Shown: piece by piece, positions 27,597-34,763 of the stretch
How positions within the stretch are numbered: position 1 is the stretch's first letter
How the letters are laid out: each line of letters begins with the position of its first letter
Origin: Robiginitalea aestuariiviva
GTDB lineage: Bacteria; Bacteroidota; Bacteroidia; Flavobacteriales; Flavobacteriaceae
Direction: 5' to 3'
Length of the DNA stretch: 64,000 bases
NCBI RefSeq assembly: GCF_029537735.1
Contig: NZ_JARPUQ010000001.1
Span: 1,026,696-1,090,695, forward strand
Program-made: the position numbers and the translations under genes
Notes under the pieces: generated by a model
Told to the model about the DNA's origin: nothing
Seen by the model: the letters and a program-made list of their open reading frames with translations, nothing else
Databases searched by the model: none

Positions 27597-28955
27597 TTAC
27601 TTAATCAGGTTGATCTCAACGCGACGGTTTTGAGTCCGTCCAGCACGCGTGTTGTTGGAAGCGATCGGGCGATCTTCGCCAAATCCTTTCGCAGTCAGGC
27701 GGGCTGCATCGATGCCTTCGTTGATCAGGAAGTCGCGTACCGCATTGGCACGGGCTTCGGACAGACGCTGGTTGGTAGAAGCGCTACCTACACTGTCGGT
27801 GTGACCTTCTACGGTAAAGTTGGCAGTCGGGTATTCGTTCAGGATGCGGATGATGTCTACAAATACGCTGGTAGACTCGGGCTTCAGAGAAGCTTTTCCG
27901 GTGTCGAACAGGATGGTACGAGCGTACTCATTCAGTTGCTTCTGAACTTCTTCAGTTACTTCAGGGCATCCGTTGTTAGCTACGGTACCGGCAACATCAG
28001 GACATTGGTCGTCTTTGTCAAGAACACCGTCTCCGTCTGTATCAGGCCAGGGGCATCCGTTGTTTTCAGCAGGACCAGCCTCGCTCGGGCAGTCGTCGTC
28101 TTTGTCGGCTACACCGTCGCCATCAGCATCGGGGCATCCGGACAGAGCGGCCAGACCAGCTTCATTCGGGCAGGCATCATCTTTATCAGCAACACCATCA
28201 CCGTCAGAATCGGGGCATCCGTTCATTTCCATGGAGCCGGGCTCGTTCGGGCAGCTGTCTTTGGCATCTTCGATACCATCGCCGTCAGAGTCGGGACATC
28301 CGTTAAAGGCCTCAAGACCGGCAACTTCCGGACAAGCATCATCGCGATCGTAGATGCCGTCACCATCGGTATCGGTTCCACCGAAGCGGATGGAGATACC
28401 AGCCAGGTGCTGGAAGTGGCGTACGCCGTAATCTTCGAAGGCGTGCTTATATTGGGATTGCAGGGTCAGGCCGATGAAGTCGGTGAACCAGTAGTTGATA
28501 CCAACGCCACCATTAACGGTACCGGCGCCGATTTCGTCAACCCAGGTGTAACCACCACCAACTTCCAGGAACGGATCAATCTTGGTTCCTTGAAGGAAGT
28601 TGTACTTGATGAGACCGTCAATCGCATAGTGAGACAGGTCGTCGGCTTGAACATCACCCAGTTTGGAAATACGGTTCAGGGAACCACGTGCACCCACTGA
28701 GAAACCGTCTCCTACATAACGCGAAAGGGAAATGTAGGAAATGGACGGAAGGATGTTCCAGTGGTCGTTCGCGTTGAAGTACTCACTGAACAGTGTTCCG
28801 GTCGGGTAGGAGGCATTAGTAGCATTGGTGGGATAAACGTCAATCGCGTTTAAACCAAGGCTGATTTGCCAGGGATTGTTTTCATCCTGAGCTTGAATGT
28901 TGTTAAACCCAAGAACAACCAGGCCAACAACCAATATTCTGCTAAGCTGTTTCAT
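27597..28955 (-). CDS. OmpA-family outer-membrane protein with thrombospondin type 3 repeats
   Basis: 452 residues from the ATG at 28955 (a TTG two codons upstream is not needed). Signal peptide [23 protein letters not shown]. Residues about 25-193 look like an outer-membrane beta-barrel. Five Ca2+-binding TSP3-type repeats follow (about 195-331; D-x-DGDG-x-x-D-x-x-D-x-CP). The C-terminal OmpA/MotB peptidoglycan-binding domain has [21 protein letters not shown] and RRVEI. It anchors the outer membrane to the wall and is typically very abundant in flavobacteria. It has a complete promoter (28990-29020) and terminator, so it is monocistronic. Confidence 0.95.
   Translation of the reverse strand: MKQLSRILVVGLVVLGFNNIQAQDENNPWQISLGLNAIDVYPTNATNASYPTGTLFSEYFNANDHWNILPSISYISLSRYVGDGFSVGARGSLNRISKLGDVQADDLSHYAIDGLIKYNFLQGTKIDPFLEVGGGYTWVDEIGAGTVNGGVGINYWFTDFIGLTLQSQYKHAFEDYGVRHFQHLAGISIRFGGTDTDGDGIYDRDDACPEVAGLEAFNGCPDSDGDGIEDAKDSCPNEPGSMEMNGCPDSDGDGVADKDDACPNEAGLAALSGCPDADGDGVADKDDDCPSEAGPAENNGCPWPDTDGDGVLDKDDQCPDVAGTVANNGCPEVTEEVQKQLNEYARTILFDTGKASLKPESTSVFVDIIRILNEYPTANFTVEGHTDSVGSASTNQRLSEARANAVRDFLINEGIDAARLTAKGFGEDRPIASNNTRAGRTQNRRVEINLIK
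27963..28373 (-). repeat. Five tandem TSP3-type protein repeats
   Basis: Coding repeat with 81-nt (27-residue) period; the last unit has 29 residues. Each unit starts D(S/T/A)DGDG, has a CP pair at position 14-15 and ends NGCP or SGCP. DNA copies are diverged in third positions, so this is a protein-level repeat. Confidence 0.9.
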
Positions 28956-28989
28956 GTTCAAATTTTTAAGTTTAAGTGTTTATCAGAGG

Positions 28990-29020
28990 CAAATGTAAGT
29001 TGTTAAATATTATTAACAAA
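28990..29020 (-). promoter_or_regulatory. Promoter of the ompA-like gene, both boxes
   Basis: Minus strand: TTTG (29020-29017), spacer of exactly 19 nt, TACATTTG (28997-28990), then 34 nt to the ATG. One of the best matches to the Bacteroidetes consensus in the window, fitting a highly expressed gene. Confidence 0.75.
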
Positions 29021-29067
29021 ATCATTACCTTATTTTTTTCATGCCTAAAATGCCCGGATTACGGGGC

Positions 29068-30261
29068 TTAAATCACATCCAGTGCTTTTCCGACCCGGGT
29101 AAAAGCACCAATGGCTTTATCGAGATGTTCGCGGGTATGCGCAGCGGACAATTGAACCCGTATCCGGGCCTTCCCTTTTGGAACTACCGGATAGAAAAAT
29201 CCGATCACATAAATGCCCTCATCCAGCAGCTGCCTCGCCATTTCCTGAGCGAGTTTAGCATCGTAGAGCATTACCGGGACTATGGCGGAGTCCCCGTCGA
29301 TAATATCAAAGCCTGCCTGCTTCATCCCGGCTTTGAAATAGGCGGTGTTTTCGTCCAATTGCGTTTTGAGTGACTGGTCCCGCTCCAGTAATTCAAAAAC
29401 CTTGATGGACGCCCCTACAATGGCCGGGGCCAGGCTATTGGAGAACAGGTATGGCCGGGAGCGTTGGCGGAGCATCTCAATGATTTCCTTCTTACCCGTG
29501 GTATACCCGCCCATGGCGCCCCCAAGGGCCTTGCCCAGGGTGCCGGTAATAATGTCGACACGACCCATCACATTTTTTTCCTCCAGGGTACCTACCCCTG
29601 TGGGGCCGATAAACCCTGCGGCGTGGCACTCATCAATCATGACCATGGCGTCGTATTGGTCCGCCAGGTCGCAGATGGCATCCAGCGGGGCTACCAGCCC
29701 ATCCATTGAGAACACCCCGTCCGTTACGATAATTTTGAAGCGGGCCTGGTCCGCCTCGGCCTGTTGCAGCTGGCGTTCGAGGTCCTCCATATCCCCATTG
29801 GCGTAGCGGTAGCGTTTGGCCTTGCACAGCCGAACCCCGTCTATAATGCTGGCGTGGTTCAGGGCGTCGGAGATAATGGCATCCTCCGGGCCGAGCAGGG
29901 GTTCAAAAACGCCCCCGTTGGCATCGAAGGCTGCGGCATAGAGGATGGTGTCTTCCGTGCCGTAGAATCTGGCAATGGCGGCCTCCAGTTCCTTGTGTAT
30001 GTCCTGGGTGCCGCAGATAAACCGCACCGAAGACATGCCAAACCCATGGGTGTCCAGGGTGTCTTTGGCGGCCTGGATCACCTCCGGGTGGGCGGACAGC
30101 CCCAGGTAGTTATTGGCGCAGAAATTCAGGACTTCCTGCCCTGTGGAAACCCGGATTACCGGGCCCTGCGGGGTGGTGATGATCCGTTCCTCCTTGAAGA
30201 GGCCGGCCTCCCGAATGTCTTCCAGTTCTGCTTGTAAATGTGCCTGTATCTTTCCGTACAT
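29068..30261 (-). CDS. kbl: 2-amino-3-ketobutyrate CoA ligase (glycine C-acetyltransferase)
   Basis: PLP enzyme of threonine breakdown: 2-amino-3-ketobutyrate plus CoA gives glycine and acetyl-CoA. 397 residues, as in E. coli. PLP lysine in [15 protein letters not shown]; conserved [12 protein letters not shown] near the N-terminus and [18 protein letters not shown]. The alpha-oxoamine synthase family also includes BioF, but the N-terminal [19 protein letters not shown] is Kbl-like. It starts 4 nt after the AddA-like gene's stop, so the two are co-transcribed. Confidence 0.95.
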   Translation of the reverse strand: MYGKIQAHLQAELEDIREAGLFKEERIITTPQGPVIRVSTGQEVLNFCANNYLGLSAHPEVIQAAKDTLDTHGFGMSSVRFICGTQDIHKELEAAIARFYGTEDTILYAAAFDANGGVFEPLLGPEDAIISDALNHASIIDGVRLCKAKRYRYANGDMEDLERQLQQAEADQARFKIIVTDGVFSMDGLVAPLDAICDLADQYDAMVMIDECHAAGFIGPTGVGTLEEKNVMGRVDIITGTLGKALGGAMGGYTTGKKEIIEMLRQRSRPYLFSNSLAPAIVGASIKVFELLERDQSLKTQLDENTAYFKAGMKQAGFDIIDGDSAIVPVMLYDAKLAQEMARQLLDEGIYVIGFFYPVVPKGKARIRVQLSAAHTREHLDKAIGAFTRVGKALDVI

Positions 30262-30265
30262 AATG

Positions 30266-33200
30266 TTAGGGTATATCGATTAAGATTTCCGTTTCTGAAA
30301 TGTAGGCCAGGATGCCGCGAACATTCCTGTGGCCCATTTGCTCCAGGGCCCTTGCATATCCGGCCAGTTGTTCGCGGTGGCCGGCTGCCGGCCGGCCGGT
30401 TTTGTAGTCGATTACCACTACTTCCTCCGGTCGGAGCACCACCCTGTCGGGTCGCAAAATTAGCCCATTTTCGGTTATGATGTCGCGCTCACAGTAGACT
30501 TGGAGCCCTGCCTTAAAGTAGGCTTGCAGTTCCGGGTGGGTCACCACGCGCTCCAGGATGCGGGTCAGGTTGACTTGTTCCTCTGCGGGGACGTAGCCTT
30601 CGGTCACCATTTCGGATACGGCGCCGCCGATGTCGCTTACCGTGGTTACCAGGCTTAACCCCAGGTGGATGAGGTTTCCCATGTTCAGCCTGCTTTCCCG
30701 TTCGGTTTCCCAAAGACGGGCCGAGGCGGTCACTAACTGAAGGTTTTTACGGTCCCCTTCAGAATAGGCCAGGGGCAGGGTTTCCTCCTCCTGTCTGCCC
30801 TTCGGATGCCGCCCAGGAGCTAATTTCCCGAAGGTATAAACCCGTTGTTCCGGATCCCATTGCCCGCCCGCCTGTAAGTAACCCCGGTACAGGGCGCCGT
30901 AGTCCGTGAGGCTTTCCTTTTCCGAATCCGACCGCAGCCGGGTGAGGATAAACATGGCCTCTGCCGCCCGGGTCTGGGCCACATACAGCACATTGAAGGC
31001 GTCCAGTTCCAGCCGCTCCTGTTCCTGCCGGTAGGCTTCCCGGGCCACGGGCCCGTAATGTTCCATTTCCTTTTTCTTGGAAACCTGCAGGAAAGGAAAC
31101 CCGGCAAAAGCTTCAGGATCTACAGGCAGCCAGATACGGGGGCGTTGTTCTTTATAGATCTGGGTGTCGGCAAAGGGATAAATCACTACGGGGAATTCCA
31201 GCCCTTTGGCTTTATGGATGGTCATCAGGCGTACTGCATCGCGTCCTTCGGGGGCGGCAATGCTCAGGGTATCCGCCTTGGCTTCCCAGTAGCGGAGGAA
31301 GGTGGCCAGGGAGGAGTCCTGTTTCCGGCTGATCTCCTGCGCCAGGTCCAGCAAAGCAACGAGATAGGCGTCCCCGTTCCCGCCCAGGTCAAATTTCCCG
31401 ATGGCTTCTTCCAGAATGTCGTAAACGGATCGCATAGCGGCTTCCGAGGCGTTAAAGCCCAGGGTTTCCCATATTTTTGCCGGGCGGCTTAAGCCTTCGA
31501 GCATCGCCGAATGGGCGTCTTTCCTTTCCCGCAACAGGTAACACAACAGGTCAAATACCGGGTTGGGGTCCTCAGGTTCCAGCAAATGCTGCAACAAGTG
31601 GATTAAAAAACCCACCCCGGGGTGGTTGCGCAGCAGGAGGGTTTCGGAAGAAATAATGGGGATTTCGCCTTGCATCAGGCGGTTGGAGACCGCTACCCCC
31701 TCCTGCCTTTTCCGGGTGAGCACGCAGATGTCCCCAGGGGTGTAACCGGAATCCAGCAGTTGCCGTATCAGTTCCAGGGTGCGATCCACGTAGGCCGTTT
31801 CCACTTCCGGCACCTCCGGGTCCAGAAATTCCAGGTGCACCAGCCCGGCATCCTGGTTATGGGCTGTTTGCCTGCTTTGTGAAGCGAAGAGTTCCCGGTA
31901 TTCCGGATGCGACAATTGGTTCCCGTGCTGGGCAAAAAAGGTGTTGTTGAAGTGTACCAGGGTATCCCGGCTCCTGAAATTCCTGGGCAGGGTTATGGTT
32001 TCCGGCGGCACGGAAAACGGGTTGCCGGGCCCCCGGGAAAGGCCGATAAATTGTTCGGCCCGCCCGCCCCTCCAGCGGTAAATGGCCTGTTTGGCATCCC
32101 CCACCAGGATCAGGGAGCCTTGCTTTCCGCCCTCGTCCACGCTTTCCAGCGCATTGCCGATGAGCGGGATCAGGTTTTGCCACTGCAATTCCGAGGTGTC
32201 CTGAAATTCGTCAATAAAGTAATGCCGGAACTTTTCCCCCAGGCGCTCGTATATATACGGGGCGGGTTGCCCGGCAATCTCCCTGGCTATGATGGCGTTA
32301 AACCGGGCTACGGGCAGGAGCCCTTCGGCTTCCTGCAACCGCTGCAATTCCGCCTGCAGCATTCCCAGGACCGTAAATGGGGCCATGTTGGCATCTGCAT
32401 TCTCTAAGAAGGCCCTTTGGGGGAGCAACTCCAGCAGGGTATTCAGGGCGCTGGCCCAGGCCGGGAGGTGTACCCGCATCAGGCTTTGCGTCTGGGCATC
32501 CACTCGCTTTGGGAAGGGGTCTTTTTCGGCAAATTCCAACAGCCATTTGGCCTGGGTGTTCACATCAAAATTCCGGTCCCGGATACGTTGCAGGAATTTC
32601 GGAAAGTACTGCCCGCTGAAATCTCCAAATTCCAAACCCAGTTCATCCAGGTGCTCCAGCACGCCCCGGGCGGTGGCCCCCAATTCTGCTTCGCATGCCG
32701 CCTGCTGGGCCTTCAGGGCCTGGCGCAGCGCCCGATAATCGGCAATGTTTTTCTGCCCCAGGGAATCCAGGTAGCGAAAATGATTTTCGTTGAACAACAT
32801 CCTGCCCATTTCCATGAGGTCCCGGCCAATGTCCCAGCTCTTGTCCTCCGCGGATTTTTCAAGGGCGAATTCAATGAGGGCGTGGGTGAGTGCAGCATCT
32901 TCCCCTGTACGCTGGATCAGGGCATCCACAGCCCTGGCCAGCAGGGCATCCGTATCCAGTTCCACCTCAAAATGTGCGGGTAATTGCAGGTCCTGGGAAA
33001 AGGTGCGCAAAATCCGGTGGTTAAAGCGGTCTATGGTGGAGATATCAAAAAATGCGTAATTGTGGAGTACCTCCTGTAAGACTGTATCAGCCCGTTGGCG
33101 TAAGGCTTCACGCTCCAGGCCAAGCTGTAACTGCACGTCCCGAAACAAGTCTGAAGGAGCGTCTTCCGCCCGCGTTTCAGAAAACACCTTAAGCTGGCCC

Positions 33201-33400
33201 AGGATACGCTGCTTGAGCTCGGAAACCGCTTTGTTGGTAAAGGTGATAGCCAGCATTTCCCGGAAGGCCTGCCCGGCGCCCGGCGCCAGCAGCAGGCTCA
33301 GGTACTCCCGGGCAAGGGTGTAGGTTTTCCCGGAACCGGCCGAGGCATTATAGATACGAAAGGGTGAAGGTGCGGGAACCATTACCTGCAAATTACGCAT
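30266..33400 (-). CDS. UvrD/RecB-family helicase-nuclease (AddA-like)
   Basis: 1044 residues, helicase-nuclease of recombinational repair. Walker A is [16 protein letters not shown] near residues 18-33, motif II is FIDEFQDTS, motif III-like [13 protein letters not shown], motif V/VI segments [12 protein letters not shown] and [11 protein letters not shown]. The C-terminal PD-(D/E)XK nuclease carries RPDRVV and [11 protein letters not shown] (about 988-1002). The domain layout matches AddA/RecB. The AddB-like protein is 2.7 kb downstream beyond ompA and kbl. Start at 33400; an ATG seven codons inside is an alternative. Confidence 0.88.
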   Translation of the reverse strand: MRNLQVMVPAPSPFRIYNASAGSGKTYTLAREYLSLLLAPGAGQAFREMLAITFTNKAVSELKQRILGQLKVFSETRAEDAPSDLFRDVQLQLGLEREALRQRADTVLQEVLHNYAFFDISTIDRFNHRILRTFSQDLQLPAHFEVELDTDALLARAVDALIQRTGEDAALTHALIEFALEKSAEDKSWDIGRDLMEMGRMLFNENHFRYLDSLGQKNIADYRALRQALKAQQAACEAELGATARGVLEHLDELGLEFGDFSGQYFPKFLQRIRDRNFDVNTQAKWLLEFAEKDPFPKRVDAQTQSLMRVHLPAWASALNTLLELLPQRAFLENADANMAPFTVLGMLQAELQRLQEAEGLLPVARFNAIIAREIAGQPAPYIYERLGEKFRHYFIDEFQDTSELQWQNLIPLIGNALESVDEGGKQGSLILVGDAKQAIYRWRGGRAEQFIGLSRGPGNPFSVPPETITLPRNFRSRDTLVHFNNTFFAQHGNQLSHPEYRELFASQSRQTAHNQDAGLVHLEFLDPEVPEVETAYVDRTLELIRQLLDSGYTPGDICVLTRKRQEGVAVSNRLMQGEIPIISSETLLLRNHPGVGFLIHLLQHLLEPEDPNPVFDLLCYLLRERKDAHSAMLEGLSRPAKIWETLGFNASEAAMRSVYDILEEAIGKFDLGGNGDAYLVALLDLAQEISRKQDSSLATFLRYWEAKADTLSIAAPEGRDAVRLMTIHKAKGLEFPVVIYPFADTQIYKEQRPRIWLPVDPEAFAGFPFLQVSKKKEMEHYGPVAREAYRQEQERLELDAFNVLYVAQTRAAEAMFILTRLRSDSEKESLTDYGALYRGYLQAGGQWDPEQRVYTFGKLAPGRHPKGRQEEETLPLAYSEGDRKNLQLVTASARLWETERESRLNMGNLIHLGLSLVTTVSDIGGAVSEMVTEGYVPAEEQVNLTRILERVVTHPELQAYFKAGLQVYCERDIITENGLILRPDRVVLRPEEVVVIDYKTGRPAAGHREQLAGYARALEQMGHRNVRGILAYISETEILIDIP

Positions 33401-33451
33401 TCTAAGGGGGTTCTTAACAATATATTAGCGGAAAGTGTTTGTTAAAAACCG

Positions 33452-33459
33452 TACTTTTG
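33452..33459 (+). promoter_or_regulatory. Candidate -7 box for the superoxide dismutase gene
   Basis: TACTTTTG, 37 nt upstream of the ATG at 33497. A TTTG at 33438-33441 is too close (10 nt) to be its -33 partner. Confidence 0.5.
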
Positions 33460-33496
33460 GTCAACAAGGATTATTAATTAAAATCACGCGTATTTT

Positions 33497-34105
33497 ATGT
33501 CTTTTCAATTGCCGAATTTACCGTACGCGTATGATGCCCTGGAGCCGCATATCGATGCGCGGACCATGGAAATTCATCATACCAAGCACCATAACGGATA
33601 TACCAACAACCTGAACGCTGCCATTTCAGGCACAGCCATGGAAGGCCAGTCCATTGAAGCCATTCTGGGCGGACTGGATATGGACAATATGGCCGTTCGC
33701 AACAACGGTGGAGGATACTACAACCACTGCCTGTTCTGGGAAATTATGGGTCCCAACGCCGGGGGAGCCCCTACCGGAGAGCTGGCAGACGCCATTAATG
33801 CTGCTTTCGGATCCTTCGATGGCTTCAAAGAGGCTTTCAGTAAGGCTGCTGCCACCCGTTTTGGATCCGGATGGGCCTGGCTTTGTGTACAAAAGGGAGG
33901 AAAGGTTGAAATTTGCTCAACCCCCAACCAGGATAACCCGCTTATGCCTGGCGTAGGTTGTGGCGGGCACCCGATCCTCGGGATTGATGTGTGGGAACAT
34001 GCATATTACCTGAACTATCAGAATCGCCGCACGGATTATATCGGCGCGTTCTACAACGTAATCAACTGGGATAAAGTTGCCGAGAACTACGCGGCCAATA
34101 AATAA
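33497..34105 (+). CDS. sod: Superoxide dismutase (Fe/Mn family)
   Basis: Dismutates superoxide in the cytoplasm. 202 residues. Metal ligands: first His in [11 protein letters not shown], second in [11 protein letters not shown], and Asp/His in [18 protein letters not shown]-terminal fold is complete. Metal choice (Fe, Mn or either) cannot be settled by eye. Own promoter and strong terminator, so monocistronic. Precedes the non-coding array on the opposite strand. Confidence 0.96.
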   Translation: MSFQLPNLPYAYDALEPHIDARTMEIHHTKHHNGYTNNLNAAISGTAMEGQSIEAILGGLDMDNMAVRNNGGGYYNHCLFWEIMGPNAGGAPTGELADAINAAFGSFDGFKEAFSKAAATRFGSGWAWLCVQKGGKVEICSTPNQDNPLMPGVGCGGHPILGIDVWEHAYYLNYQNRRTDYIGAFYNVINWDKVAENYAANK

Positions 34106-34125
34106 GAAGCCCAACCCTTTAGTTT

Positions 34126-34154
34126 AAAGCCCCGCCTTGCCGGGGCTTTTTTTA
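34126..34154 (+). terminator. Terminator of the superoxide dismutase gene
   Basis: Perfect 9-bp stem AAAGCCCCG (34126-34134) with CGGGGCTTT (34141-34149), 6-nt loop, then T run. Confidence 0.88.
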
Positions 34155-34170
34155 TGGATTGTAGCCAATA

Positions 34171-34241
34171 GAAAAGGGCAGAGAAACCTCTGCCCTTTTC
34201 ATCCCAAATCTTACCATAAACTTAACCTACTTATGCTATGG
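34171..34241 (-). ncRNA. Putative small RNA, repeat unit 1 of 3
   Basis: Predicted minus-strand transcript of about 71 nt. It begins with a 39-nt core (34241-34203) that starts CCATAGCATAAG, contains three TAAG steps and ends GATTTGGG. A terminator hairpin follows (AAAAGGGCAGAG with CTCTGCCCTTTT, 12 bp, 34172-34199). The core is identical to units 2 and 3 except for one base (T instead of C at core position 24). A full promoter lies just upstream (34247-34277). No open frame is conserved among the copies on either strand. Possibly related to a known flavobacterial ncRNA family such as Rfam Flavo-1, which I cannot check. Confidence 0.7.
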
Positions 34242-34246
34242 CAGGA

Positions 34247-34277
34247 CTAAATTACTGGCTTTAAGAGAAATAACAAA
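34247..34277 (-). promoter_or_regulatory. Promoter of repeat unit 1
   Basis: Minus strand: TTTG (34277-34274), exactly 19 nt, TAATTTAG (34254-34247), then 5 nt to the core. Matches the Bacteroidetes pattern apart from A for T in the -7 box. Confidence 0.65.
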
Positions 34278-34373
34278 GGATTTTACCATTTTTTTGGAAA
34301 AATCCCATAGTTTAAACAAGGTTACAGGAGGAGATAGCTTCGATATCAGCCCTTTAAAGAATAGGGTTAAACA

Positions 34374-34443
34374 TAAAAAGGCAGGGTTCTCACCCTGCCT
34401 TTTCCCCAAATCTTACCATGAACTTAACCTACTTATGCTATGG
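34374..34443 (-). ncRNA. Putative small RNA, repeat unit 2 of 3
   Basis: Same plan as unit 1: 39-nt core (34443-34405), then a hairpin AAAAGGCAGGG/CCCTGCCTTTT (34376-34403, 11 bp plus one closing T-A pair). The stem sequence differs from units 1 and 3 while pairing is preserved. The -7-like box TACTTTGG is 5 nt upstream of the core. Confidence 0.7.
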
Positions 34444-34448
34444 TCCTG

Positions 34449-34456
34449 CCAAAGTA
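34449..34456 (-). promoter_or_regulatory. -7-like box of repeat unit 2
   Basis: Minus-strand TACTTTGG, separated from the core by 5 nt as in the other two units. No recognisable TTTG 19 nt upstream. Confidence 0.5.
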
Positions 34457-34591
34457 AGCCGGATTATTGCCCGGGAAGGATGTTTTTGGACGAACGCCAA
34501 AGAAATCCGATAAACGGTACGCTGGGAGCAGGCATCTTACAGGGGAGGCGTATGCCTTGTCGGGCGGTGAAGGGTGCAGTAGGACGGAAAA

Positions 34592-34662
34592 TAAAAAAGG
34601 TGGAGAAACTCCACCTTTTTTGCCCCAAATCTTACCATGAACTTAACCTACTTATGCTATGG
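34592..34662 (-). ncRNA. Putative small RNA, repeat unit 3 of 3
   Basis: 39-nt core (34662-34624) identical to unit 2, followed by a 13-bp hairpin AAAAAAGGTGGAG/CTCCACCTTTTTT (34593-34621) with a 3-nt loop and six terminal U on the minus strand. The TACTTTAG box is 5 nt upstream of the core. Confidence 0.7.
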
Positions 34663-34667
34663 CAATT

Positions 34668-34675
34668 CTAAAGTA
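34668..34675 (-). promoter_or_regulatory. -7-like box of repeat unit 3
   Basis: Minus-strand TACTTTAG, 5 nt from the core start. The -33 position holds only a weak TCCTG. Confidence 0.5.
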
Positions 34676-34721
34676 CTGGCGTTCCGTCCAGTAGCAGGAT
34701 AAATCCGACAAACAACCCCTT

Positions 34722-34761
34722 TTATCGATGAAATGCATAAAACTGTGCATTTCATCGATAA
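34722..34761 (-). other. Perfect 16-bp inverted repeat just after purF
   Basis: TTATCGATGAAATGCA (34722-34737) and its exact complement (34746-34761), 8-nt loop TAAAACTG, ending 2 nt from the purF stop. No U run follows on the minus strand, so it is not a typical intrinsic terminator; it may be a 3'-end stabilising hairpin or a protein site. Confidence 0.6.
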
Positions 34762-34763
34762 GA

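Larger units (their letters stand above)
34171..34675 (-). repeat. Array of three direct repeats (small-RNA modules)
   Basis: Core copies start at 34203, 34405 and 34624 (periods 202 and 219 nt). Sequence between modules (34278-34371 and 34457-34590) is not repeated and holds no supported gene; a short AAATCCGAYAAAC is shared at 34503 and 34701. Same strand as purF, opposite to sod. Confidence 0.85.

Noticed and set aside
27963-28373. DNA repeat array or CRISPR in the ompA region
   Set aside because: 81-nt period is in frame and codes Ca2+-binding TSP3 repeats; the DNA copies differ at synonymous positions.
27351-28700. 449-residue plus-strand frame crossing addB, the terminator and ompA
   Set aside because: Spans two genes and a terminator on the other strand; repeats in it are the antisense of TSP3 repeats.
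34171-34675. CRISPR-like array
   Set aside because: Only three units, spacing 202 and 219 nt, repeats contain a promoter and terminator, and no cas genes are near.
34405-34690. Plus-strand peptides starting MNLTYLCYG in repeat units 2 and 3
   Set aside because: Unit 1 has ATA in place of ATG, the three frames diverge straight after the core and end at random; structure and promoters point to RNA on the minus strand.
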